Assembly (NCBI GenBank): GCA_946480885.1
Contig: CAMLLK010000014.1
Coordinates: forward strand, 1 to 11,434
DNA: 11,434 nt
Origin: an uncultured Thermoproteales archaeon
Lineage (GTDB): Archaea > Thermoproteota > Thermoprotei > Thermoproteales > Thermoproteaceae
Direction: 5' to 3'
Positions 1-6,408 of this stretch are shown here, piece by piece. Within the stretch, counting starts at the first letter, position 1. Each line of letters opens with the position of its first letter. The translations under genes were made by a program, and so were the position numbers. The notes under the pieces were generated by a model. The model was not told the DNA's origin. It did not search any database and saw only the letters and a list, made by a program, of their open reading frames with translations.

Positions 1-1305
1 GCGACAGAGCTTGGGACCGCTGCGGCGGTTGTAAGCGTAGGCACTGTCGTCGCCGCTCTAACATCTCTAGGCGTCGAAACCGGTCTTTTTAGACACGCCG
101 GTGAGATGTTTAAACGTGGAGATAAAACATCGGCCTCTACCTATCTGTGGAGTTCTGTAGTGATTAGAATCCCAATGCTCGCAATGGCTGTGTTTATAGT
201 GACACAACTCCCCACGCCAGACCCTCTATACTCCGCAACGCTTGCCGTAGTAGTGGGCCTCGTAGGCATCTTAAACATTTACACGACGGCGATGTATAGG
301 ACAGAGGTTAGATTAGTCGTCAATGTGGTTAGCAGCTTTGTAAAAATTGGCGTTGGGGTAATGTTGGCTGGGTGGGGGTGGCTGGGCGTAGTTATAAGCT
401 ACATATCTGGGAGTATTGTTTCACTAGTGATGTTCGCCGGATTTGTACTGAGACAAGTCGTATTTACCAAGCCGCGGATCGGCGCGTCGATTGAAGTTGT
501 AAAAGCTGGCGTCCCTCTGTGGGCCTCATCTGCGTCTATACTTACGGTAGATCTTACGGGAGTTCTCTCAGTATATGTGGTGACTGGGGCGGCAGAGACG
601 GGGGTGTTGTACGTGGCGCAAGTCGTGTCTTCGTTGGTAATTGCGGCGGCTGGCATCTCGGTGGGTTTGTTAACTCCAGCTCTCGCCGCCATGGACTCTG
701 GGAGGCGGGAGGCCGCCGCCTCTGCGTGTAGGTCGGCGTTGGCTCTCTCTGCGCCGCTTGCCGCTATGTTGGTGGCTATGCCGTATGTGCCGCTATCATT
801 GTTGGGACGTGAGTTTCAAGCCGCGGCTTTGCCTCTAGCCCTCCTGGCGGCCGCGGCGGTGCCCACTGTGGTTCTCAACGTAGTGAATAGCTACTTCCTA
901 GCCGAGAAGAGATACAAGTCTCTATTTCTCATAAACTTCTTACGCTCAGTGCTACAGATAGTTCTCTACATATTTTTAATTCCGCTGTACGGCGGAGTGG
1001 GCGCAGCGCTTTCGGCGTTTGTAGCCACTTTAGTGTTCGCAGCGGCTCTCTCTAAATTTTTAGATCTAGGACGTCTTCACTTATTGGCCGTCGCCGTCCC
1101 CTTCGCCACAGCGCCGGCGGGGCTTGTCTTGCCTTGGCCGCTGGCGGCTGCAGCTATATCTGCCAGCTGGCTACTGTATCTAAGAGTTGGTGTTTTGACA
1201 AGAAGAGATATTTCAGACTTGGCACATGCGATCTTGGGGAAACAGGCAGACAATATCTACAGAAAGTATTGGTATATTATAGACAAGATAATTCCAGAGC
1301 GTTAA
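1..1305 (+). CDS. Flippase-like polytopic membrane protein (MOP/Wzx type), 5'-truncated
   Basis: The frame is open from the first base of the window, so the gene starts upstream; 434 codons are visible, ending at TAA 1303-1305. The protein is dominated by long hydrophobic stretches separated by short basic loops, and I count roughly 11-12 membrane segments. Small-residue-rich helices and a late segment with the motif YGGVGAALSAF resemble polysaccharide or lipid-linked oligosaccharide flippases of the MOP superfamily. Such proteins move lipid-linked sugars across the membrane for S-layer glycosylation or other surface glycans. The tail after the last helix is basic and polar (about 35 residues, RRDISDLAHAILGK), consistent with a cytoplasmic end. 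An internal ATG at 106 could be taken as a start, but the hydrophobic reading continues upstream of it, so I treat it as internal. It converges on asd. The exact substrate cannot be read from the sequence; another MATE/MOP transporter is the main alternative. Confidence 0.75.
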   Translation, partial: ATELGTAAAVVSVGTVVAALTSLGVETGLFRHAGEMFKRGDKTSASTYLWSSVVIRIPMLAMAVFIVTQLPTPDPLYSATLAVVVGLVGILNIYTTAMYRTEVRLVVNVVSSFVKIGVGVMLAGWGWLGVVISYISGSIVSLVMFAGFVLRQVVFTKPRIGASIEVVKAGVPLWASSASILTVDLTGVLSVYVVTGAAETGVLYVAQVVSSLVIAAAGISVGLLTPALAAMDSGRREAAASACRSALALSAPLAAMLVAMPYVPLSLLGREFQAAALPLALLAAAAVPTVVLNVVNSYFLAEKRYKSLFLINFLRSVLQIVLYIFLIPLYGGVGAALSAFVATLVFAAALSKFLDLGRLHLLAVAVPFATAPAGLVLPWPLAAAAISASWLLYLRVGVLTRRDISDLAHAILGKQADNIYRKYWYIIDKIIPER

Positions 1306-1355
1306 GTTTATTATACAAATCTCCTTCCACTGGCTTGACTTAGTTACGTCGTGTC

Positions 1356-1366
1356 GTGTTTTTTGG
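1356..1366 (+). terminator. T-rich termination signal after the flippase gene
   Basis: A run of six T (1359-1364) lies about 55 nt after the flippase stop codon, in the short gap between two convergent genes. Archaeal RNA polymerase commonly terminates at U-rich tracts without a required hairpin. There is no strong stem here, so this rests on the T-run and position only. Confidence 0.35.
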
Positions 1367-1369
1367 GGG

Positions 1370-2389
1370 CTAGTGGTGGGTTTTTATGTATAGTTCGGCG
1401 GTGAGTATGGAGTTGCCGGCGGCTCCTCTGATGGTGTTGTGGCCGAGTACTACCATGGCTAGTTTTCTGGGGGCGAGTTTTCTAACTCTGCCCACTACTA
1501 TAGACATGCCGCCGCCTGTCCATCTGTCTAGTCTTGGCTGTGGGCGGTCTACGCCGTTTTGTACTACCACAGGCCTCTCCGGCGCGGTGGGTAGTTTTAG
1601 CTCTTGTGGGAGTCCTTTGAATTTTTTCAAGGCCTCGACTACGGCGTCTGTTTCGAAGTCTTTTTTTGTGTCTATGTACACGACTTCTGTGTGGCCGTCT
1701 AGTACTGAGACTCTGGTGGTTGTGGCGTATATCTCGAAGTCTGTCTTTAGAATTTTTTTAGTCTCGGCGACTACTTTCTCCTCTTCGCCGCGGATGTAGG
1801 GTATTAAATTGTCTAGCGCCGCTATGGAGGGGACGCCGGAGTAGCCGGCGCCGGATAGGGCCTGCATTGTGACTACGTGTATTCTCTCTATGCCCCACTC
1901 GTCTAGTATGGGCTTGAGGGGGAGGTTTAGAATTGTAGTGGTGCAATTTGGCTTTTTTATAACTGCGCCTCTCCACCCCCTGCCTGTCCTCTGCTTTTCA
2001 ACTAGGGAGAGGTCGTCGGGGTTTACCTCTGGTATTACAAGCGGCACGTCGGGCTCCATTCTCATATTGCTAGAGTTGGACAAAATGGTGTACCCCTTGG
2101 CGGCTAATTCTGGCTCCACCTTAGCGGCCACCTCGCTGGGAAGGGCGGAGAAGACGAAGTCGACTTTTGGCACTTTGTCCGCCTCAAGCTTCTCCAGCCT
2201 CATCTCGGCCACCTCAGGAGGCGGCGGCTCTTCCAAGACCCACCCCGTCTCCGCCAGCCGCTTCCCTGCGCTTTTCTCAGAGGCCGCCATCCCCACTATT
2301 TCAAACCAGGGGTGTCTTGCCAAGAGCTGGACGTACCTCTGCCCCACTAACCCCGTGGCCCCCAGAATATATACCTTATAGCGATCCAT
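1370..2389 (-). CDS. asd: Aspartate-semialdehyde dehydrogenase
   Basis: This enzyme reduces L-aspartyl-4-phosphate with NADPH to aspartate semialdehyde, the branch compound leading to homoserine, threonine and methionine; it acts in the cytosol. The 339-residue length is normal for the archaeal/fungal type. Visible motifs are the N-terminal dinucleotide-binding loop GATGLVGQ (residues 10-17), SALPSEVA (81-88), the catalytic cysteine C149 in KKPNCTTT, the GAGYSGVPS loop (180-188), R226 and H233 in RVSVLDGHTE (the expected substrate-binding Arg and acid-base His), and the late GHNTIRGAAG segment (316-325). The ATG at 2389 is preceded by GGAGGGG six bases upstream, which fixes the start. It is the last gene of the thrC-lysC-asd operon, 12 nt after the lysC stop. 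Nothing looks damaged. Confidence 0.96.
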   Translation of the reverse strand: MDRYKVYILGATGLVGQRYVQLLARHPWFEIVGMAASEKSAGKRLAETGWVLEEPPPPEVAEMRLEKLEADKVPKVDFVFSALPSEVAAKVEPELAAKGYTILSNSSNMRMEPDVPLVIPEVNPDDLSLVEKQRTGRGWRGAVIKKPNCTTTILNLPLKPILDEWGIERIHVVTMQALSGAGYSGVPSIAALDNLIPYIRGEEEKVVAETKKILKTDFEIYATTTRVSVLDGHTEVVYIDTKKDFETDAVVEALKKFKGLPQELKLPTAPERPVVVQNGVDRPQPRLDRWTGGGMSIVVGRVRKLAPRKLAMVVLGHNTIRGAAGNSILTAELYIKTHH

Positions 2390-2395
2390 ACGTAG

Positions 2396-2402
2396 CCCCT
2401 CC
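2396..2402 (-). promoter_or_regulatory. Shine-Dalgarno sequence for asd
   Basis: The minus strand reads GGAGGGG six bases before the asd ATG, and its first G is the last base of the lysC TAG. This places an internal ribosome-binding site exactly at the gene junction, as expected for a downstream gene of an archaeal operon, in contrast to the leaderless first genes of this window. Confidence 0.7.
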
Positions 2403-3397
2403 TATGTGTTTATATATTTAATGTAGGGGAGGATTAGGTGTTCGTGTACTTGTCGCGGCGGTATGTTAAGCTTAACCGAATGCTGGCCCATCGGCGTGCC
2501 GCCGAGTTTAGTCAGCTCGTACGCGGCTAGCCCGACGACGCAACTGCCCTGTCCGCATCTAACTACGATTTTATACGGCGGAGGGGGATATATGTGAGCT
2601 ATTAACGTTCCCCGGCTGTGGTAACTCTTGACCTCCACGGCCATCCGCCCCGCCTCCATCACTGGGATGAAAGTCCTGGGGTGGAAGTTCTTAGCCCCCA
2701 CTTTAGCCGCCTCAACTGCCTCCTGCACGGACAACAGCGGCAATACATAGGCCTCTTGCACCTCCCTGGGATCTGCCGTCATTACGCCTGGGGAGTCTGT
2801 GACTAATACCACTTTCCTAGCCCCCAGCTCTTTGCCTATATAAGTGGCCGTGTAGTCGCTACCGCCTCTCCCCACTGTGGTGAACCTGCCTTCTTTATCC
2901 CTCCCAATAAAGCCAGTGACAACGGCAACTGCGCCGGATTGTGACATCTCCTCCTTATGCTCCAGTGCAATTGGCTCGGCGTTTCCGTAATTGCTGTCTG
3001 TGAGCACCGGCGCGATGAAGAGCTGGGCCTTAATCCCCATTTTCTCAAGAACTGCGTGCAGTATTGTAGCGGAGAGCCTCTCGCCAAACGACGCGAAGTA
3101 ATCCGCAGACCACGGCGTGTGTGGAAGCCTTAAGGCATGCTCCAGCTCTCTCAAAATGGGGGCGATCCTCTCCTCCACGCCCAGCACCCTGGCGATGGAG
3201 ATGTGCCTGTGCGCCAGCTCCTCGTATAGCAAAAAGCTCCTGGTCTTTTCCAGTTGCAACAACAAGTCTGTAACGCCCTTTACCGCAGATACCACCACCA
3301 CAGGTGGCTCGCTGTAAGCGGCTATAAAGCGAGCGGCCTGCGCGAAATCAGCGGCGGAGCGCAGGAGAGAGCCGCCTATTTTAACAACTAGTTTCAT
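2402..3397 (-). CDS. lysC: Aspartate kinase, short form with reduced regulatory domain
   Basis: It phosphorylates L-aspartate at the 4-carboxylate using ATP, the first step of the aspartate family pathway. The amino-acid-kinase fold is complete: VKIGGSLL (residues 5-12, ATP phosphate loop and Lys6), FASFGERLSA (101-110, aspartate binding), TTVGRGGSDYTA (173-184), TDSPGVMTADPR (200-211, nucleotide site) and KNFHPRT (236-242). After about residue 266 only some 65 residues remain, where typical aspartate kinases (about 400-470 aa) carry two ACT domains. The tail (KIVVRCGQGSCVVGLAAYEL onward) could form at most one ACT-like unit. Feedback control by threonine or lysine may therefore be weak or different; that is inference. 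Its ATG overlaps the thrC stop as ATGA (3394-3397), so translation is probably coupled. There is no obvious Shine-Dalgarno sequence. Confidence 0.93.
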   Translation of the reverse strand: MKLVVKIGGSLLRSAADFAQAARFIAAYSEPPVVVVSAVKGVTDLLLQLEKTRSFLLYEELAHRHISIARVLGVEERIAPILRELEHALRLPHTPWSADYFASFGERLSATILHAVLEKMGIKAQLFIAPVLTDSNYGNAEPIALEHKEEMSQSGAVAVVTGFIGRDKEGRFTTVGRGGSDYTATYIGKELGARKVVLVTDSPGVMTADPREVQEAYVLPLLSVQEAVEAAKVGAKNFHPRTFIPVMEAGRMAVEVKSYHSRGTLIAHIYPPPPYKIVVRCGQGSCVVGLAAYELTKLGGTPMGQHSVKLNIPPRQVHEHLILPYIKYINT

Positions 3398-4371
3398 TTT
3401 TCTAAGAGCTCTATCAGCTCGTCTGCGTTTCTCACCTCCTTAGCCGCTATTTCTATAACGTCGGGGTCTTTCAGCGCATGGCCTGTTACCACGGCCACGG
3501 CAATTCCCCTTATATTTAACTTAATCGCCGCGGCTATCGAGGCGGCGCCTGCGGGCTCTGCCCCTATGCCGTCGCGAGATGCCAAGAGCCTCTGCGCCTT
3601 TAATATCTCACCGTCAGACACTTTTACGAAAAAGCCGCCTGACTCCTTCACGGCCCTCAGCGCCTTGGGCCAGTTTATAGGCCTGCCGATTTTAATCGCC
3701 GTCGCCACTGTGTTGGGCTCGTCTACAAAAAGCGGCTCCTCCAAGCCGCGGGCCCAAGCCTCAGCAAGAGGCGCCGCGCCCTCCGCTTGGACTCCCACCA
3801 TTTTTGGTAACTTATTGCAAAGCCCCAGCTCGGCGAGTTCCCTAAACCCCTTCCATATGGCCGAGATATTCCCCGCGTTTCCCACGGGCACTATCACGTA
3901 GTCAGGACACCCCAGCTCTTCGTATATTTCAAATGCCACGGTCTTCTGCCCCTCCAGCCTCCACGGGTTGAAGCTGTTTAGAGGGTACGCGTATTTTGTC
4001 CCGTAGTTCACCACGTAGTCAAGCGCCTTGTCAAATAAGCCGTTTATCATAACAACTTCAGCGCCGTGTAATGCCGCTTGTATTAACTTCCCCCTGGCCA
4101 CGTTGCCCTTGGGCAAAACTACATAACACCTAAGCCCAGCCCTGGCGGCGTAAGCGGCGGCGGACGCCGCGGTGTTCCCGGTGGACGCCACAACAACCTT
4201 GTTAGCCCCGCTCTCCCTAGCCGCCGTGACCCCTAGCGCCATACCCCTGTCCTTAAAGCTACCAGTAGGGTTTGCCCCCTCGAACTTGACGTACAGCCCC
4301 TCTCCCAGCCTCGACTTCAAGAGGGGGGTGCCCCCCTCGCCTAGGGTGACGCCGTCTTTAAGAGGGAGCAT
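3394..4371 (-). CDS. thrC: Threonine synthase (PLP enzyme), catalytic part
   Basis: It converts O-phospho-L-homoserine to L-threonine and phosphate, using pyridoxal phosphate. From the first in-frame ATG (4371) it gives 325 residues with EGGTPLL (12-18), the PLP-binding lysine K40 in GSFKDRG, ASTGNTAAS (62-70, cofactor ring contact), NSFNPWRLEGQKT (132-144), the phosphate-holding glycine loop PVGNAGN (162-168), and TGHALKDP (296-303). The frame is open further upstream and encodes a typical ThrC N-terminal zinc ribbon and the linker GIWRYASMLPL, but no ATG, GTG or TTG lies in that stretch. The natural start is therefore probably upstream in another frame (ATG at 4520 or 4541), one base out. 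The 4371 start is the only conventional in-frame one. First gene of the operon; its TGA overlaps the lysC ATG. Confidence 0.93.
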   Translation of the reverse strand: MLPLKDGVTLGEGGTPLLKSRLGEGLYVKFEGANPTGSFKDRGMALGVTAARESGANKVVVASTGNTAASAAAYAARAGLRCYVVLPKGNVARGKLIQAALHGAEVVMINGLFDKALDYVVNYGTKYAYPLNSFNPWRLEGQKTVAFEIYEELGCPDYVIVPVGNAGNISAIWKGFRELAELGLCNKLPKMVGVQAEGAAPLAEAWARGLEEPLFVDEPNTVATAIKIGRPINWPKALRAVKESGGFFVKVSDGEILKAQRLLASRDGIGAEPAGAASIAAAIKLNIRGIAVAVVTGHALKDPDVIEIAAKEVRNADELIELLEK

Positions 4372-4541
4372 CGAGGCGTAGCGCCATATCCCCGAGCCCT
4401 TAGGCGCCCAGTACTTGGAGGGGAGCTCAACGTCAAGAAGGCCGCCGCACTTTGGACAGCGGAACAGCTTATAGCTAGGGGCGTACCTTTGGCCGCAGGT
4501 TACACATTTGAGAAATACATTGTCCCCGAAATCCCCGCCAT
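4372..4541 (-). pseudogene. thrC: Out-of-frame N-terminal zinc ribbon of thrC
   Basis: Directly upstream of the thrC ATG and in the same frame, codons 4506-4372 encode CVTCGQRY, RCPKCGGLL and PKGSGIWRYAS, giving a CX2C-X12-CX2C ribbon. This is the normal start of archaeal threonine synthases. Reading from ATG 4520 gives MYF and then leaves the frame at the T-run (minus strand, plus positions 4513-4515), hitting a stop at GTG TAA. One extra T in that run would give MYFLKCVTCG and join the ribbon to the rest of ThrC. ATG 4541 is in the same frame as 4520 and lies about 26 nt from the TATA box, so it is the likely leaderless start. The cause is either a one-base deletion in the genome or a homopolymer sequencing error; I cannot tell which. 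Confidence 0.7.
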
Positions 4542-4560
4542 GCCTCCAACAAAATGACGT

Positions 4561-4573
4561 ATATTTATATTTT
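4561..4573 (-). promoter_or_regulatory. TATA box of the thrC-lysC-asd operon
   Basis: The minus strand reads AAAATATAAATATA, an archaeal TATA element whose centre lies about 26 nt upstream of ATG 4541. This spacing fits a leaderless or nearly leaderless transcript. No second TATA box is visible before lysC or asd. Confidence 0.65.
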
Positions 4574-4626
4574 ACTTATAGATTCCAAAGCGGCCTTCTG
4601 TAAAGGCCGAGTGTTCCTCTTGCTTA

Positions 4627-5077
4627 TCAGCTTGTCGGTCGCAATGAGCTAAGAGTGCCCGCTGCAGTTACCCGAGTAGTCGTGGAGGCTGGGCTGAGGA
4701 AGATGGGCAAATCGCCAATTTCGAAAGACTTCTTTGAGAGGCTTTCAAGAGGGAAGGTTGAGGCGAGGTCGGCTGTCAGTGCGGTGAGCACTAGGGCCAT
4801 TTCGTTTTCTAGCCTCACGGTGACTTGGATTACTCCTCTACTTGTTACGCCCCAGATAAAGAAAAGGACTTCTCCTTGCCACGTTATCGTAATTCTCGGC
4901 CGATGTCACTTCTATATCATGAAGTCCCTAACTTCTGTCCTGATTTTCTCTTCCCTTTTCTATAACGATAGTATGCTTCGCCACTCCCGCCTCCACACCA
5001 TCGCCTGCGCAGCCCCGGCGACGTCCCAAGTACAGCACAGCCGCGTAAAGCACTGTTGCAAGAGGAGGTAACCCCAT
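4627..5077 (-). pseudogene. Decayed small membrane-anchored protein downstream of PaREP1
   Basis: ATG 5077 opens a 49-codon frame (MGLPPLATVLYAAVLYLG, then a polar part with KHTIVIEKGREN) that starts with a signal-anchor-like hydrophobic stretch and stops at TAG 4928-4930. A second frame, open from 4905 to TGA 4627-4629, continues in a protein-like way: ITITWQGEVLFFIWGV, VIQVTVRLENEMALVL, KKSFEIGDLPIFL. The best reading is one former gene of about 145 codons broken by a frameshift near 4906-4945 and perhaps truncated. It follows the PaREP1 stop by 31 nt on the same strand, so the two may have formed an operon. I do not recognise the family. The soluble part looks like beta-rich extracellular sequence, but that is only an impression. 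Confidence 0.55.
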
Positions 5078-5108
5078 TGCCCCCCAATCTCAAAGGGCGA
5101 GCTGAGTA

Positions 5109-5591
5109 TCAAACTGCCTGTGCGCCCGCGTGCCTCTCTGCAGTCTCAACTATGAACTTTACATACTCGACGTCGTCCTTCACCTGCTCCGCCGTGAGCC
5201 TCGCCTCGTGGAACCCCTCGACGTGTAGAAACCAAGCGCGTCCCCACCACAGCTTGAAATCCCTCCCCACTCTCTTCGCTATTTTGTCCACAGCTGTGAA
5301 CAAAAGCGCCGCCGTCCACCTGCCCTGCTCCTCGGCTTTTTGGGCCTCCTCAAGGCCCAGGGCCACCGCCAGGGCCTTCACCGCCTCCTCCGCCGCCTTG
5401 TACAGCTTCTCACTGGCCTGCACCGGGTCCCCCTCCGCTAGGGCCGCCCCCTCCGCCAAAAACCTCTTGGCGAGCTCCAAGTGGGCAGACGCCCGGCGGG
5501 GAGGGTCAAAGCCGAGGGCCTTAGAGAGGAGGTCCACAACGTCCACGCCCCTCCTAGCGGCCTCCCTAAGCAGAGACTCTGGCACTGCCAC
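5109..5591 (-). CDS. PaREP1 family protein (HEPN superfamily)
   Basis: The product is helical and matches the PaREP1 family by its conserved blocks: VPESLLREAARRGVDVVDLL near the N-terminus, SAHLELAKRFLAEG, a long helix DPVQASEKLYKAAEEAVKAL, then GRWTAALLFTAVDKI and WGRAWFLHVEGFHEARL. PaREP1 proteins are a multicopy Pyrobaculum family placed in the HEPN superfamily, members of which are often RNases or toxin partners; the actual role of PaREP1 is not established. I chose GTG 5591 (160 aa) because the family usually starts just before VPESLL and because the TATA box at 5611-5621 is 25 nt upstream. A longer frame from ATG 5675 adds 28 residues that look non-conserved and would contain the TATA box. 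The decayed anchor protein (5077-4627) lies 31 nt downstream. No damage is visible in this copy. Confidence 0.85.
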   Translation of the reverse strand: MAVPESLLREAARRGVDVVDLLSKALGFDPPRRASAHLELAKRFLAEGAALAEGDPVQASEKLYKAAEEAVKALAVALGLEEAQKAEEQGRWTAALLFTAVDKIAKRVGRDFKLWWGRAWFLHVEGFHEARLTAEQVKDDVEYVKFIVETAERHAGAQAV

Positions 5592-5610
5592 GCGCCAAAC
5601 GACCAACCCA

Positions 5611-5623
5611 TTTAAAAAATTAA
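5611..5623 (-). promoter_or_regulatory. TATA box of the PaREP1 gene
   Basis: The minus strand reads TTTAATTTTTTAAATGGG. Its centre is about 25 nt upstream of GTG 5591, so a leaderless transcript starting at that GTG is expected. This decides between GTG 5591 and the upstream ATG 5675. Confidence 0.6.
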
Positions 5624-5796
5624 AGACGACCACAACATTAAACCGCCGCCGTGCGAAACTGTGATTGCGTTTCAACCACCAGTCTCAACTGTACGGGCAT
5701 ACTTTGCAGTTAGGGCAGAGGTGAGGACTTTCGCCTCATCTTTTGTTTTCAGATAAGGCGGGCGCCTCGGTGGTGCCAATACCTCACGTATTGACT

Positions 5797-5820
5797 GTTT
5801 CAACTGTCTTTTGATTTCTG
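5797..5820 (+). repeat. Solitary degenerate CRISPR-type repeat
   Basis: The 24 bases GTTTCAACTGTCTTTTGATT plus TCTG match the 25-bp repeat that I recall for Pyrobaculum aerophilum and relatives (GTTTCAACTATCTTTTGATT, then TCTGG) with one internal A-to-G difference and a changed last base. Only one copy is present in the window; no second repeat or regular spacing was found, so this is not an array. The only partial echo is GTTTCAAC at 5669, with no further match. The match to the family repeat is from memory. Confidence 0.55.
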
Positions 5821-6053
5821 TCTTGTCAGAAAACGTCAACGCGCCCAACGCGTGGAGGGATGTCGTTGAGGTGCTAAATAGGGCGAACGCCGACAGGGCG
5901 CTCTTGGAGGGCTTGTCGCCTAAGATGGGGGATGGGCTAAGCAATATTATTAGACAAGTAGCGAGGGAGTGGGGAGTAAGCGTGGTCCTCTCCGAGTCTA
6001 ACCAGCGCTACGCCGACGCCGTCGCGCGCATAGACAGGGGCCAGCTGTTGTAA
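5811..6053 (+). CDS. Small hypothetical protein, probably 5'-truncated
   Basis: An 80-codon frame from TTG 5811 to TAA 6051-6053 shows crenarchaeal-looking codon use (AGG, GCC, GTC, GAG) and a protein-like sequence: NAPNAWRDVVEVLNRANADR, then LSPKMGDGLSNIIRQVAREW, then VSVVLSESNQRYADAVARI. It looks like an alternating helix/strand alpha-beta domain (GDGLSNIIR helix, VSVVLS strand). I do not recognise the family. The TTG lies inside the CRISPR-type repeat and has no TATA box at the usual distance, so the true start is doubtful and the gene may have lost its 5' part. The same frame upstream of a TAA at 5754 reads STVRAYFAVRAEVRTFAS, which might be a remnant of the beginning. It ends two bases from the stop of the convergent gene at 6056. 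Confidence 0.5.
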   Translation: MISVLSENVNAPNAWRDVVEVLNRANADRALLEGLSPKMGDGLSNIIRQVAREWGVSVVLSESNQRYADAVARIDRGQLL

Positions 6054-6055
6054 GG

Positions 6056-6382
6056 CTATCCACACCTCTCCTTATACTCCTTCAACACCTCTTCGTAGTA
6101 TTTCTCCACTATCCCTCTCGCCGCGTCCACCAGGGGGCCCCGCCTGCCGTAGGCGCTGGCCAGGCACAACATGCCCAGCGCCTTCACCAAATCGCCTAGG
6201 CGCTCGTCGGCTAACGCGGCCTCCGCAAGGGCTACGACGCCGTCGCTGGGCACGGCCCCGTTTAGGTATTGCCGCGCCTTGAGCAACCTTCTGGCGGCGT
6301 CTAGCAAATCGTCGGGGTTCTTGCTTTTTAACAACGCGGCGGCTCTATCTAGCTCGTACTGCGCGTTTCCGCAGTAGACCAT
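6056..6382 (-). CDS. Hypothetical 108-aa helical protein
   Basis: The frame from ATG 6382 to TAG 6056-6058 encodes an almost entirely helical protein: YELDRAAALLKSKNPDDLLD, ARRLLKARQYLNG, VVALAEAALADERLGDLVKA, GMLCLASAYGRR, and a charged C-terminal helix EKYYEEVLKEYKERC. The layout of paired helices recalls tetratricopeptide-like or HEPN-like bundles, but no diagnostic motif is visible, so I leave the function open. A TATA box (6402-6408) 23 nt upstream supports the start and a leaderless transcript. No frameshift or internal stop is present. Its neighbours on both sides are PaREP1/HEPN-type genes or their remains, which makes an accessory or toxin-antitoxin-like role conceivable; that is inference. 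Confidence 0.7.
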   Translation of the reverse strand: MVYCGNAQYELDRAAALLKSKNPDDLLDAARRLLKARQYLNGAVPSDGVVALAEAALADERLGDLVKALGMLCLASAYGRRGPLVDAARGIVEKYYEEVLKEYKERCG

Positions 6383-6401
6383 GTGCGGCTCTACAACCTA
6401 G

Positions 6402-6408
6402 TTTAAAT
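6402..6408 (-). promoter_or_regulatory. TATA box of the 108-aa gene
   Basis: The minus strand reads TATTTAAACTAG, centred 23 nt upstream of ATG 6382, the usual spacing for a leaderless crenarchaeal gene. Confidence 0.55.

Noticed and set aside
4655..5071. Plus-strand 138-codon frame.
   Set aside because: It is antisense to the decayed anchored protein, and its sequence becomes non-protein-like (Cys/His/Arg-rich) in the second half.
5669..5690. GTTTCAAC at 5669 as a second CRISPR repeat upstream of the solitary one.
   Set aside because: The match ends after eight bases and the 128-bp distance does not fit a repeat-spacer unit.
5672..5944. Minus-strand 90-codon frame across the CRISPR-type repeat.
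   Set aside because: Its first half is the mirror of the plus-strand gene at 5811-6053 and part of the rest translates the repeat; no promoter or family signal, although the end (KTKDEAKVLTSALTAKYA) looks passable.
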